A stretch of 64,000 bases of DNA from an uncultured Dehalococcoidia bacterium (GCA_913048295.1 CAJWWK010000004.1:23803-87802), one strand, 5' to 3'. Counted from the stretch's first letter, positions 18,876-27,993 are shown. Numbers and translations are program-made. Notes: generated from the sequence alone by a model not told the origin.

Positions 18876-21074
18876 GTGAAGTTATCTCGCGGCACCGGTG
18901 GCAGGGTTCGCTCAATGGCAGTTTTCGGCGCGATCGTCGGAATGGCCTTTCTCTCAGGGGCGTGCCGGGGTGAGGTTGAAGACCCTGCCGTTCCCACCTC
19001 CCTCCCCTCGACAACTGCGCGCGAAACCCAGGTTGCTGGTATTTCAGGTCCTTCTACGGCAACTTCGGTGCCGCTTATCAGCACGCCCACTTCTGTGGTT
19101 CCGGGGACCGCTGATGACCCGGCCAGCCCTAGGCCCGAGGATGCCGTCAGCCCAACGGCTGCCGACAGCTCGTCACCGACTCCGCAGCCGAGCCGTGGAG
19201 GGGTGGTAGCGGCCCCGAGCCCGACCGCGAGCGCGCCGAGTTCAACGGTCGCCCAGTCACCCGGCGCTACCGGACCGGGCTCGGCTTCAACCGTAAATCC
19301 GACGCTTACTCCCGAGGCGGTGTTCGTCCCAATCCCGGATGAACCCGATATTCCAGTTCCCCCGGACCGCGATCTTCAGGATCTGGGCAAGCGATTGGTC
19401 GAAGGCTATGTTGAGCCGCAGACAGTGTTAGCTTCGGAACCGTTCGTCGTCGGTCAGAAAGTCGATTTCTGGGTATCGCGAGACCAGGGCAGCGTGCTCG
19501 CCAGCGGAGAGGTAGCTTATATTTCGGAGCACGCCTACTGGATTTTCGAGAACAGGTTCATTCCCACGGCGGCGGACATCAGGCAGGTCGCCGACGCATT
19601 TGAGAGCAACGTTTGGCCCGCGGTGACGGAGGTGTTTGGAACCCCCCTGATTCCCGGTATCGGCGGTGACGATCGAATCGTGGTTTACCACAGTAATCTG
19701 CGGACCGGGATTGCCGGTTACTTCTCCGCAGCCGTCTCATACCCGCAACAAATCATTCCGTTTTCGAACCAGCGCGAAGCCGTGTACATAGCGGCCGATA
19801 GAGTCGACCTTACGGGACCCGAATACCTCAGTGTGATCGCCCACGAACTGCAACACGCCTCGCACTTCGCAGCCGATTCGAGCGAAGATGCGTGGGTCAA
19901 CGAGGGGCTGTCGGAAATAGCGGCCGAAATCGCGGGTTTCGGCAGATCGGCTGTATCGGCGTTTGTCAGGTTACCGTCCACGTCGCTCACCGCGTGGGCG
20001 CAGGACATTTTTTTCTCCCGACCCAACTACGGGGCCGCAAACTTGTTTTTCGCGTTCCTGGCGGCCCACTATGGCGGAAACGACATCCTGAGCGCCGTCA
20101 GTCGCAACCAGGACGATGGAATCGTCTCGATAGACAGCGCGCTCGTGGAACAGGGCTTCGAAGAGAGTGCGGACGACGTGTTTGCCGACTGGCTCGTTGC
20201 CAACTACCTGAGCGCGGAAGACGGACCCTTTTCGTACGAAGATCGTTCAGTCGCTCCTGTCAAGAACATTTACAAGCGAGCACCCGACTCCCTGACGGGC
20301 GAGGTAATGGGTTACGGAGCCGACTACGTGGTCACGTCGACAGGTTCGGGCCGGATGACGATTGGGTTCCAGGGGGAACCGGAAACCGCGTTGCTTTCCG
20401 AACCGCCACATTCCGGTGACACCTGCTGGTGGTCGAACCAGGGCGACTCGATAGATTCGACCCTGACGAGGAGCGTCGACCTGAGTGCAGTCGAGCGGGC
20501 CACGCTGCAGTACTGGACGTTTTATGACATCGAGGAGTCGTGGGACTACGCGTACGTGATGGTTTCGACCGATGGCGGCGAGACCTGCCAAATACTCGAC
20601 TCCACGCTGTCGACCCGAACGAATCCCAATGGCAATTCGTACGGTCCGGGACTGACCGGTCAGAGCGGTGGCTGGGTACAGGACTCGGTAGATCTTTCGA
20701 AGTATGCCGGGGGGCAGGTGTTGCTACGGATCGAGTACGTCACCGATGAAGCCGTGTTTTCCAAGGGTGCATGCTTCGATGATTTCAAAATCCCGGAAAT
20801 TGGCTGGTCCGACGATACTTCGACCCGGGGCGATTGGGTAGCCAACGGATTCGCACTGGTCGAAGAAACAGTGCCGACTCAGTACCTGGTTCAGGTGATC
20901 CACGAGAAGGACATCGGTGATCCTGTCGTTTACCGGGTGCCTGTCGATGCCGAAGGTGCGGGAAGTCTGGTTGTCGAGGATATCGGCGAGGACGACCTGA
21001 TCGTCGCGATTATCAGCGCGATTACAAGACATTCGACGTCACCAACGGAATACACTCTGACGATTACGCCTTAG
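18876..21074 (+). CDS. secreted zinc metalloprotease lipoprotein with immune inhibitor A-like domain
   Basis: The 732-residue protein starts with a lipoprotein signal (lipobox LSGAC) and a Ser/Thr/Pro linker of about 110 residues. The catalytic domain shows IAHELQHASHF (zinc motif H323-E324-x-x-H327) and, 16-19 residues later, NEGLSE with a third-ligand glutamate, as in gluzincin/MA-clan peptidases. Residues about 505-650 resemble the C-terminal MAM-like domain of immune inhibitor A (M6) proteases: CWWSNQGDSIDSTLTR, LQYWTFYDIEESWDYAYV, NSYGPGLTG and a Cys/Asp pair in ACFDDF. It should be tethered to the cell surface and degrade extracellular protein. The GTG start directly follows the pth stop; ATG 18915 is the alternative. 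Confidence 0.82.
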   Translation: MKLSRGTGGRVRSMAVFGAIVGMAFLSGACRGEVEDPAVPTSLPSTTARETQVAGISGPSTATSVPLISTPTSVVPGTADDPASPRPEDAVSPTAADSSSPTPQPSRGGVVAAPSPTASAPSSTVAQSPGATGPGSASTVNPTLTPEAVFVPIPDEPDIPVPPDRDLQDLGKRLVEGYVEPQTVLASEPFVVGQKVDFWVSRDQGSVLASGEVAYISEHAYWIFENRFIPTAADIRQVADAFESNVWPAVTEVFGTPLIPGIGGDDRIVVYHSNLRTGIAGYFSAAVSYPQQIIPFSNQREAVYIAADRVDLTGPEYLSVIAHELQHASHFAADSSEDAWVNEGLSEIAAEIAGFGRSAVSAFVRLPSTSLTAWAQDIFFSRPNYGAANLFFAFLAAHYGGNDILSAVSRNQDDGIVSIDSALVEQGFEESADDVFADWLVANYLSAEDGPFSYEDRSVAPVKNIYKRAPDSLTGEVMGYGADYVVTSTGSGRMTIGFQGEPETALLSEPPHSGDTCWWSNQGDSIDSTLTRSVDLSAVERATLQYWTFYDIEESWDYAYVMVSTDGGETCQILDSTLSTRTNPNGNSYGPGLTGQSGGWVQDSVDLSKYAGGQVLLRIEYVTDEAVFSKGACFDDFKIPEIGWSDDTSTRGDWVANGFALVEETVPTQYLVQVIHEKDIGDPVVYRVPVDAEGAGSLVVEDIGEDDLIVAIISAITRHSTSPTEYTLTITP

Positions 21075-21092
21075 GGCCCTGTCCCGGAGGGC

Positions 21093-21386
21093 GTGGTCCA
21101 ATTTTTGCGGAAGCCAGAGCGCTCCGACGCCGCGACGTTATCGGCTTTCGGCCGCATTTCGACCAGCCAGCCGGGAGCGATTACGACCAGCAACCTGTTC
21201 AGCCCCCTTAGCATTCGGGGCGAAACGATGCCGAACCGGGTTTTCGTTGCGCCAATGTGTCAGTATTCGAGCGAAACCGACGGCCTCGCAACGAGCTGGC
21301 ACATGGTCCACCTTGGCACGCGGGCGGCGGGCGGTGCCGGACTTGTGGTGGCGGAGGCGCCGTCGGTCCTGCCGGAGCGGACTTGC
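21093..21386 (+). pseudogene. N-terminal fragment of an Old Yellow Enzyme-family oxidoreductase
   Basis: From about residue 35 the frame reads as the start of an NADH:flavin oxidoreductase (Old Yellow Enzyme): LFSPLSIRGETMPNRVFVAPMCQYS, then DGLATSWHMVHLGTRAAGGAGLVVAEA. Homology stops around VLPERT, near 21380, exactly where the convergent serS gene ends; past this point the frame is antisense to serS. Full-length family members have about 350 residues, so only the FMN-binding first quarter remains. GTG 21093 begins the open frame, with no clear ribosome-binding site. It appears to be a deletion remnant. Confidence 0.78.
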
Positions 21387-22649
21387 CTAAGGCACCTCGA
21401 TGCGTTCCCAGCCTGTGTACGGGACGACCTCTTCGGGGATCACGATCGAACCGTCCGGTTGCAGGCCGTTTTCGATCACCGCTATCCAGATTCTTGGCAG
21501 CGCCAGTCCAGAGCCGTTGAGCGTGTGCGGAAGCCGGGTCGAGGCACCAGTTTCTGGTCGGTACCGGGTGTTGTTTCGTCGTGTCTGGAAATCTGTGCAG
21601 GTAGAAATCGAACTGACCTCGAGCCATTCGGCCGAGCCGGGAGACCAGACCTCGATGTCGTAGGTCTTGGCCGACTGGAATCCGATATCTCCAGCGCAGA
21701 GTTTTAGAACACGGTAAGTGAGGCCGAGCCGCTCGCACAGCGTCGACGCTTCGGCGAGCATCTCTTCGAGCCCGGCTTCCGAATCCTGCGGTTCGACGTA
21801 CCGGAACATCTCGACCTTCTCGAACTGATGAACCCGTTTTATTCCGCGAACGTCGCGGCCCCCTGCGGCGTGTTCCTTGCGGAAACTGGGGGTCTGTGCA
21901 ACGTATTTGAGGGGCAGCATGTCGGGATCGATGATCTTGCCCTGGTGCAGTGCGTTCAGCGCGACTTCGGCAGTCGGAACCAGCCACAGGTCAGTCTCGT
22001 CGTCGTGATAGAGGTTTTCTCTGAATTTCGGCAGGTTGCCCGACCCCTGCATCGTCTCCGACCGCACGAGCAGCGGTGGGTCGATCTCGGTGTAGCCGTG
22101 CTCGTTAGTGTGGACATCGAGCATCCAGGCCGCGAGTGCCCGCTGGAGCTTCGCGCCCTTGCCCTTCATCACGAAGAAACGGGCACCTGATATACCTGCA
22201 CCGGCTTCGAGATCGAGTATTCCGAGGGCAGGTGCGACGTCCCAGTGGGCGTTGCCGTGGCTCTCGGTTGGGCCGTCGGACGTGTGGATTACCTCGTTGG
22301 ACTCCTCGTTCAGCCCGTCTGGCACGTCGGCCAGCGGGGTGTTTGGCAGGGGCAGCAGCGTCTCGTTGAGGTCGGCCAGAACTGCGGCCAGGTCGGCTTC
22401 GACCGACTTGATACGATCGCCGACCTCCCGCATTTCGGATATTTCTTCCAGCGTGGGTTTGCGCTTTTCGTCGCCAATTGCCTTGCTAACCGCATTGCGG
22501 TGGGCGCGGTCGGCGTCGGCCAGTTGGATCAGTGCTTTTCTGCGCGAATCGAGTTCGAGAATCCGATCGATCGGCGGGTCCTCGCCGCGGCGAACCAGTG
22601 CGGTTCGGAATTTCTCGGGGTCTCGGACTATCTGGTCCAGTGAAAGCAT
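21387..22649 (-). CDS. serS: seryl-tRNA synthetase
   Basis: SerS charges tRNA-Ser and also tRNA-Sec, so it would supply the serine used to make selenocysteine for the selenoprotein in this window. The 420-residue class II enzyme begins with the antiparallel coiled-coil arm (about 1-110), then shows motif 2 (SFRKEHAAGGRDVRGIKRVHQFEKVE), TAEVALNAL, SISTCTDFQTRRNNTRYR and motif 3 (TLNGSGLALPR). Length is normal. It lies 66 bp downstream of lysS on the same strand. Its 3' end meets a truncated flavin oxidoreductase gene. Confidence 0.97.
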   Translation of the reverse strand: MLSLDQIVRDPEKFRTALVRRGEDPPIDRILELDSRRKALIQLADADRAHRNAVSKAIGDEKRKPTLEEISEMREVGDRIKSVEADLAAVLADLNETLLPLPNTPLADVPDGLNEESNEVIHTSDGPTESHGNAHWDVAPALGILDLEAGAGISGARFFVMKGKGAKLQRALAAWMLDVHTNEHGYTEIDPPLLVRSETMQGSGNLPKFRENLYHDDETDLWLVPTAEVALNALHQGKIIDPDMLPLKYVAQTPSFRKEHAAGGRDVRGIKRVHQFEKVEMFRYVEPQDSEAGLEEMLAEASTLCERLGLTYRVLKLCAGDIGFQSAKTYDIEVWSPGSAEWLEVSSISTCTDFQTRRNNTRYRPETGASTRLPHTLNGSGLALPRIWIAVIENGLQPDGSIVIPEEVVPYTGWERIEVP

Positions 22650-22715
22650 CTGGCGGATTCTTTTCAGTATTTTTGCAGAAACATGTAACGGATCGCGTCA
22701 CTGTGATTGATTTGA

Positions 22716-24254
22716 TCAGATGTTGCGCATGGCTGGAAATAGCAGGATTTCGCGAATCGAGTCCTCGCCCGCGATCAGCATCGTGAGGCGGTCTATGCCG
22801 AGCCCGAGCCCACCTGTCGGCGGCATCCCGTGCTCAATCGCCACGAGAAAGTCCTCATCCAGGCGGTCGGCCTCAACGTCATCGAACTCGCTCCGCATCC
22901 GTTCTTGCTGCTCGAAGCGTTCGCGTTGATCGACCGGGTCGTTGAGTTCAGTGAATGCGTTGCAGAGTTCAGAGCCAACGACAAACGCCTCGAAGCGCTC
23001 GACGATGTCGTCGGAGCCGGGCTTGCGCTTTGCGAGTGGTGACATTGCGACCGGGTAGTCGACGAGGAAGTGGGGCTCGATGAGGTTAGGCTCGACTTCC
23101 GAGGAGATTACCTTGTCGAGCAGGCGTCCCCATGCCGAGCCTTCCTCGACGTGGATGCCCCGCTCGCGCATCGCCTGGGAAAGCGATTCGGCGTCTGAGG
23201 ACTCGACAAAGTCGATGCCGGTGCGTTCCTTGATCTCGGTGCGGAGGTCGAGCCGCGGCCACGGCGGAGTCAGGTCGATCTCCGGCCTTACGCCTTCGAT
23301 TTCGGGAAGCACCATTGAGCCGGTCGTTTCCTGCGCGATGTGGGCGACCATGTTTTCTACCATCTCCATAACGTCGTTGTAGTCGGCGTAGGCCTGGTAG
23401 CTTTCGATAGTGGTGAACTCGGGATTGTGATCGTGGTCGAGTCCTTCGTTACGGAACAGGCGCCCGATCTCGAATACCCGTTCGATTCCCCCGACGATCA
23501 ATTTTTTAAGATAGAGCTCGGTGGCTATCCGCAGGAACAGGTCGCGGTCGAGCTGGTTGTGGTGGGTTTCGAACGGGGTTGCCTGCGCGCCGGCGGCGAC
23601 CGGAACCAGGATTGGAGTTTCGACCTCGACAAAACCACGGCTGTGCATGAATTCCCGCATGGCCCTGACCACGTGTGAACGTAGCAGGGCGTTTTTCATG
23701 GCTCGTTCGTTGGAAATAAGGTCGAGATAGCGCTGCCTGAACCTGACTTCCTGGTCCTGCAAGCCGCCCCACTTATCGGGCAGGGGTCGCATCGATTTGG
23801 TCAAGACAGTGATCTCGGCGGCCGCGACGCTGATCTCACCGCGCCGGGTCCTAATGACCGCGCCCTCGACACCGATGATGTCGCCGATATCGAGCAGGTC
23901 GATGATTGCGTAGGCTTCGTCGCCCATGGTGTTCTGGCGGGCGAATATCTGTACTGATCCGGTACCATCTTTCAGGTCGATAAACGATGCCTTCCCCTGC
24001 CCGCGCCGGGCCATTATTCGGCCTGCTACCCGGATGGCCTCCGTTTGCGGGTGGTCATCTTCGTTGGTGGAGGCAGTCTCAAGTTTTTCGAACAACTCTG
24101 CTGCTTCGGCGGTCGTGTGAGTGCGATCGAATCGGGGCGGGTAGGGGTCGATCCCCTGCGACCTGAGTTGAGCCGCTTTGGCCAGCCGGTCGCTGATAAG
24201 TTTTTGTTCGCCGATCTGCTGTTCTGGCTGTTCTATTGGTTCTTCTGGCGTCAT
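22716..24254 (-). CDS. lysS: lysyl-tRNA synthetase, class II
   Basis: LysS charges tRNA-Lys. The 512-residue protein has an N-terminal OB-fold anticodon-binding domain (AGRIMARRGQGKASFIDLKDGTG, residues about 75-150) and class II catalytic motifs: motif 1 around RSHVVRAMREFMHSRGFVEVETP, motif 2 FEIGRLFRNEGLDHDHNPEFT, and motif 3 GLGLGIDRLTMLIAG. A short Glu/Gln-rich N-terminal extension precedes the core. It is the first gene of a lysS-serS pair. Confidence 0.97.
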   Translation of the reverse strand: MTPEEPIEQPEQQIGEQKLISDRLAKAAQLRSQGIDPYPPRFDRTHTTAEAAELFEKLETASTNEDDHPQTEAIRVAGRIMARRGQGKASFIDLKDGTGSVQIFARQNTMGDEAYAIIDLLDIGDIIGVEGAVIRTRRGEISVAAAEITVLTKSMRPLPDKWGGLQDQEVRFRQRYLDLISNERAMKNALLRSHVVRAMREFMHSRGFVEVETPILVPVAAGAQATPFETHHNQLDRDLFLRIATELYLKKLIVGGIERVFEIGRLFRNEGLDHDHNPEFTTIESYQAYADYNDVMEMVENMVAHIAQETTGSMVLPEIEGVRPEIDLTPPWPRLDLRTEIKERTGIDFVESSDAESLSQAMRERGIHVEEGSAWGRLLDKVISSEVEPNLIEPHFLVDYPVAMSPLAKRKPGSDDIVERFEAFVVGSELCNAFTELNDPVDQRERFEQQERMRSEFDDVEADRLDEDFLVAIEHGMPPTGGLGLGIDRLTMLIAGEDSIREILLFPAMRNI

Positions 24255-24700
24255 AAATTTTCGGCTTTTGGGCGCACGCGCGGTCTGGGAATATTTTCAG
24301 ACCCGGTGGTGCGCCGATTCATTCTAAGGCAGCCCCGCAAACGATTCAGCGTCTGACTCAAATGTCTGCTCGATTTCATTACGGGATTTTGCGTGAGTGG
24401 AAGTTTTTTTGGCAGGTAGTGAGGCTACGGCAACTGTTGCAGAGGCTTCGGAACATTCCCCCTCAACCTAACCTTCTCCCCGGGGGAGAAGGCACTCGCG
24501 AACAACCTGCACGCCGTAGACCTGCCCGCGGGCGCACACCCAAAAAAGTTCACGCGAGGGTGCTAGCGTTCCTGACACCGCATTCCCGATTGAATAGCCC
24601 GAAACCTGTATTGCCCCACGATGGTCGCTAAATCGGCCTATCGTGAATAATCGGGTTTCACCCAAAGATATCGGGGATACCGGAGCGGGTCCGGAGCGAA
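24255..24700. other. divergent intergenic region lysS/rsmD
   Basis: The 446-bp gap must contain the lysS promoter (leftward) and probably one for rsmD (rightward). Apart from one palindromic repeat at 24458-24492 I see no gene. Short frames here lack family similarity and ribosome-binding sites. Confidence 0.4.
24458..24492. repeat. intergenic palindromic repeat, CCCTC type, copy 1
   Basis: CCCCTCAACCTAA is followed by CCTTCTCCCC (24472-24481) and its complement GGGGAGAAGG (24483-24492). The same pattern, a CCCTC-rich arm then a 10-11 bp palindrome, recurs at 29577, 30438, 30519 and 35931. Confidence 0.7.
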
Positions 24701-25285
24701 ATGAGCAGCAGGCGCAGAGGGTCGTCAACATCCAGGCGAGCGTCTGGTGGGATTTCTCTCCGCCCGACCACATCCAGGGTGCGGTCGGCAATTTTCTCGA
24801 TGCTGGGGCCGACTGGTCCGGGCGGATTTCGAGTCCTCGACATATATGCCGGAACCGGGGCACTCGGGATTGAAGCGTTACAACGGGGTGCTGCAAGCGC
24901 TATGTTCGTAGAACAAAACTCGCGGCAGTGCGAAGTAATCAAAGGGACTCTGGAACGAAACGGATTCGCAATGCAGGGAACTGTTCGAAGGGGTAGCGCG
25001 CTAACTGCAGTCGGGAGACTGACAGGCGAGTTCGACCTGATTTTTGCCGATCCTCCGTACGCCCTGAACGAATTTGAAGAGTTGTTTTTGCGGGTCGATT
25101 CGGCAGGTTTGATTGCGCCGGACGCAATTGCGTTTCTCGAGCATTCGAAGATGACCGAGTTGCCGGACGCGCTGCCGGGTCTGAGCTTGTCAACAACCCG
25201 AAAATATGGCGATTCCGCAATCTCGGTCTATCGGGCCCAAGCCCTGGACGCAGCGCCTGCGGGGCCCGCGCCGGAGGGGAACTAG
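24701..25285 (+). CDS. rsmD: 16S rRNA (guanine(966)-N2)-methyltransferase RsmD
   Basis: RsmD methylates G966 of 16S rRNA in the assembled 30S subunit. The 194-residue Rossmann-fold enzyme shows RPTTSRVRSAIFSML, the SAM-binding VLDIYAGTGALGIEALQRGA, FVEQN, the catalytic FADPPY, and the C-terminal RKYGDSAISVYR. GGAGC lies about 5 bases before the ATG. It is directly followed by coaD with no gap, a common arrangement in bacteria. Confidence 0.95.
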   Translation: MSSRRRGSSTSRRASGGISLRPTTSRVRSAIFSMLGPTGPGGFRVLDIYAGTGALGIEALQRGAASAMFVEQNSRQCEVIKGTLERNGFAMQGTVRRGSALTAVGRLTGEFDLIFADPPYALNEFEELFLRVDSAGLIAPDAIAFLEHSKMTELPDALPGLSLSTTRKYGDSAISVYRAQALDAAPAGPAPEGN

Positions 25286-25777
25286 ATGGCAAAGGCAATC
25301 TATCCGGGCACATTCGACCCCCCCACCAACGGTCACATCGACATCGTCGAAAGAGCGGCGAAGGCCGTCGACTTTCTGACAGTGGCGGTGGTCGAACTGT
25401 CGTCGAAATCCACGTTGTTTTCGGTCGACGAGCGGGTTGCTATGTTCGCCGAATCCGTGGCGCACCTGCCGAACGTTTCGGTGCAGTTGTATTCGGGTCT
25501 CACCGTTGATTTCGCGCGCGACCTGGGTGCAAGCGTGATCGTGCGTGGCCTGCGCATCACGAGCGATTTCGAGTATGAGAGTGAAATGGCACTAATGAAC
25601 CGCAGGATGGCTGGAGACGTTGAGACGATCTGCCTGTTCAGCTCACTGGAATTCCAGATCCTGAGTTCATCGAGAGTGAAGGAAGTGGCAGCGCTCGGCG
25701 CAGATGTGTCGGACCTGGTGCCACAGAACGTATGGGGGCCTCTGGTTGAGAGGCTCAAGAAAAGCCAGAAAAATTAG
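25286..25777 (+). CDS. coaD: phosphopantetheine adenylyltransferase
   Basis: CoaD makes dephospho-CoA from 4'-phosphopantetheine and ATP. The 163-residue protein has the nucleotidyltransferase motif YPGTFDPPTNGHIDI (T/HxGH), the VRGLR segment, EMALMNRRM and the C-terminal SSSRVKEVAALG. Length is standard. The ATG directly follows the rsmD stop. Confidence 0.97.
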   Translation: MAKAIYPGTFDPPTNGHIDIVERAAKAVDFLTVAVVELSSKSTLFSVDERVAMFAESVAHLPNVSVQLYSGLTVDFARDLGASVIVRGLRITSDFEYESEMALMNRRMAGDVETICLFSSLEFQILSSSRVKEVAALGADVSDLVPQNVWGPLVERLKKSQKN

Positions 25778-25813
25778 CTGGCAAGTAGTTTGTCGACACG
25801 CATGGAGGCACCA

Positions 25814-26407
25814 ATGACAATCATGACGCAACTCGAAGACCTTGAGGCGATGATCACCGGAGGTCGAGTACCGGGGACGGCCCGGACGCTGCTGAACCTG
25901 GCGAAGGTTACGACGGTCATCAACGAAGTGAAGGCCGAACTGCCGACCCAGATCAATGAGGCCGAGGGGATCGTTCGGCAGAAGGAAGCGATCATCAAGC
26001 AGGCCGAGCTCGAAGCCCGCAGGATTCGCGCCTACGCCGACGAGGAAGCGACGACCATTCGCCAGCTGGCAGAAGAACAGTCGAGCACGCTGCTCACGTC
26101 TTCACAGGCTGAGGCCCACAGGATGGTCGAGAATACCGAGATCACCCGGGTCGCCACTGAGAATGCAGCTGCGACCGAGTCTGAGGCCAGGACCCGGGCC
26201 GGCGAGATGATCGATGATGCCGAGAACCGCGTTAATGGAATCTTGAACGAAGCGAATACGCAGGCTGATCAACGCCGCAAGGGTGCAGACAACTACGTCC
26301 GTGAGGTTCTGTTTGCGCTTGAGGAGCGGGTCGCCGACACGCTGGGCCAGGTGCGGGGCGGTATCGACCTCCTCGATGCACGACCTGCCGTGAACGTCGC
26401 AGACTAG
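25814..26407 (+). CDS. coiled-coil protein, DivIVA/F0F1 subunit b-like
   Basis: The 197-residue protein is almost entirely an Ala/Glu/Arg-rich helix (about residues 45-180) predicted by eye as a long coiled coil. It resembles the ATP synthase b-like or DivIVA-like proteins often found after coaD in Chloroflexota and Actinobacteria. There is no transmembrane segment. A role in cell envelope or division is possible by analogy only. ATG 25814 was chosen because GGAGG lies 5 bases upstream; the frame is also open from 25790. It is 36 bp after coaD and likely in the same operon. Confidence 0.65.
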   Translation: MTIMTQLEDLEAMITGGRVPGTARTLLNLAKVTTVINEVKAELPTQINEAEGIVRQKEAIIKQAELEARRIRAYADEEATTIRQLAEEQSSTLLTSSQAEAHRMVENTEITRVATENAAATESEARTRAGEMIDDAENRVNGILNEANTQADQRRKGADNYVREVLFALEERVADTLGQVRGGIDLLDARPAVNVAD

Positions 26408-26702
26408 GTCGCTTGCGACAGTTCCTCCGGAAGGATTTGTGCCGACTGTATCGATGACGCCGAGCGGTGTCAGGTGTAGGTCGTCTCGTGTGATCGCTAT
26501 GGTGTGTCCCGTGGATTCGCTTCCAGTGCCTGAGTGCGGCTGCGGTGAGGGTCGCCATTTACAGCTGACTAATCAACCACACAGTCCTGTGCGCAGCGGG
26601 TCTAACAGAATCCGGGCTGCACAGGGCAGTGTTGTTTAGTCGAAGTCGCCAGATCGCTACCGTCCCGCTGGTTCATGTGCGTTCAATTCGTATAATCGTT
26701 AG
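26408..26702. other. intergenic region before dusB
   Basis: I found no gene in these 295 bp. One 66-codon frame (26439-26639) has no family likeness. The last bases hold the dusB promoter. Confidence 0.35.
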
Positions 26703-26703
26703 A
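26691..26703 (+). promoter_or_regulatory. perfect -10 box for a leaderless dusB mRNA
   Basis: TATAAT at 26691-26696 is followed after 6 bases by the dusB ATG (26703). Transcription from such a box would start at or next to the A of the ATG. No Shine-Dalgarno sequence precedes the ATG. The -35 region (CTGGTT, 17-bp spacer) is weak. Confidence 0.6.
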
Positions 26704-27668
26704 TGTTTATTGGCGATGTTGAAGTAAAAGGCCTTGCGCGACTCGCCCCCATGGCCGGAATTTCCAATGCCCCATATCGCCTTGTGGCGTGGGAGTGTGG
26801 GAGCGCGCTGACCACCAGCGAAGAGATCGATGCGATAGGGCTGACCCGCGAGAACCCGCGCACCAAGTACGACATCGCCAAGTATTTGCCGGAAGAGAAG
26901 CCGATCGCCCTGCAGATTCTCGGGCCGTCGGCCGAAACGCTGGTTCCGGGAGTTCAGTACCTGCAAGACACCGGTGCCGACATCATCGATTTGAACATGG
27001 GCTGTCCGATGCCCAAGATCACGAAGACGGGCCGCGGTTCGGCGTTGATGAAAGACGTTCAGAAGACCGCTGAGATCCTGAGTGCGATGCGCAGGGTCCT
27101 GAAGGTGCCCTTCACTATCAAGATTCGCAGCGGATGGGACGAAACGCACCTGAACGCCGTTGAGGTTGCGAAGATGGCAGAAGATGTCGGTATCGACGCG
27201 ATTACGGTGCACCCACGCACGCGTGCACAGCGGTTCAACGGTCTCTCAAAGTGGGACATGATCGCCGAAGTGGTAGATGCGGTGGACATCCCGATCACTG
27301 GAAACGGCGACGTACAGTCGATGTCGGACGCCCGCGCCATGCAGGCCGCGACCGGTTGTGAATCGGTGATGATCGGTCGTGCGGCGATGGGCAAGCCGTG
27401 GGTTTTCGACGAGGCGTTCGAGGACCTTTCACCTGAAGGTAAGTACGAGTACCAGAGCCGTGTAATCAACCGGCACATGCCACTGATCGAGGAGCACTTT
27501 CCCGAGCGCGCCGGGCTTTTGCAGATGCAGCGTCACCTGTCGTGGTACGCGGGCGGTCGTGACCGTGTGCGTGCCTTCCGTGTGGAGTTGTTCGCCACTC
27601 GTTCATTCCAGGAAGCGCGCGATGTTTTCGACCGATACTGGGAATCGGTGAATCCCGGAGCTGCGTAA
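26703..27668 (+). CDS. dusB: tRNA-dihydrouridine synthase, DusB type
   Basis: Dus enzymes reduce uridines in tRNA loops using FMN. The 321-residue protein has LAPMAGISNAPYR (FMN site), SEEIDA, the catalytic cysteine in DLNMGCPMPKITKTGRGSALM, TIKIRSGWD, ITVHPRTRAQRFNG, ITGNGDV and MIGRAAMGKPW. These fit the DusB group. It is transcribed alone from an apparent leaderless promoter. Confidence 0.95.
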   Translation: MFIGDVEVKGLARLAPMAGISNAPYRLVAWECGSALTTSEEIDAIGLTRENPRTKYDIAKYLPEEKPIALQILGPSAETLVPGVQYLQDTGADIIDLNMGCPMPKITKTGRGSALMKDVQKTAEILSAMRRVLKVPFTIKIRSGWDETHLNAVEVAKMAEDVGIDAITVHPRTRAQRFNGLSKWDMIAEVVDAVDIPITGNGDVQSMSDARAMQAATGCESVMIGRAAMGKPWVFDEAFEDLSPEGKYEYQSRVINRHMPLIEEHFPERAGLLQMQRHLSWYAGGRDRVRAFRVELFATRSFQEARDVFDRYWESVNPGAA

Positions 27669-27755
27669 CGCGTCGAGGTGGCGGCGGTTTAGCGCTGGTA
27701 CCACGGTCCAACAGCCGTCGTTCCCATCAACCACCGATCCCATTGTTCGGATGTT

Positions 27756-27901
27756 CCGATTTCCCGACCCCTGTGGAGGGATCTCACGCGAAAAATGCTT
27801 CTCGATGGCAAAAAAGACCGATTTCACGCACATTGAGAGTGCGGTGCAAACTGCCACAAAGAGCATCCACTGGGGTCCCTCCGCAGGGGTCGGGAAATCG
27901 G
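27756..27901. mobile_element. MITE-like element with 26-bp terminal inverted repeats
   Basis: The arms 27756-27781 and 27876-27901 are reverse complements at 25 of 26 positions (the one mismatch is T/C within CTGTGG versus CTGCGG). They enclose a 94-bp core, giving a 146-bp unit between dusB and a sulfatase. The core has no protein of known type. No clear target-site duplication was seen. It may be a non-autonomous transposable element or a long hairpin RNA/terminator. Confidence 0.65.
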
Positions 27902-27950
27902 GTGTCGGCGGTTGGGCAGTAGTGAGCCACCTACTTCGGAAGGTTCCAAG

Positions 27951-27984
27951 CCACCCTCTTACTCTCACCCTTGCAGGGTGGGAG
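27951..27984. repeat. intergenic palindrome at the 3' end of the sulfatase gene
   Basis: CACCCT (27966-27971), loop TGC, AGGGTG (27975-27980), within a CCACCCTCTTACTCTC context. It resembles the CCCTC-type repeats in composition, and may also act as terminator for the leftward sulfatase gene. Confidence 0.45.
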
Positions 27985-27993
27985 GATTGGGCC

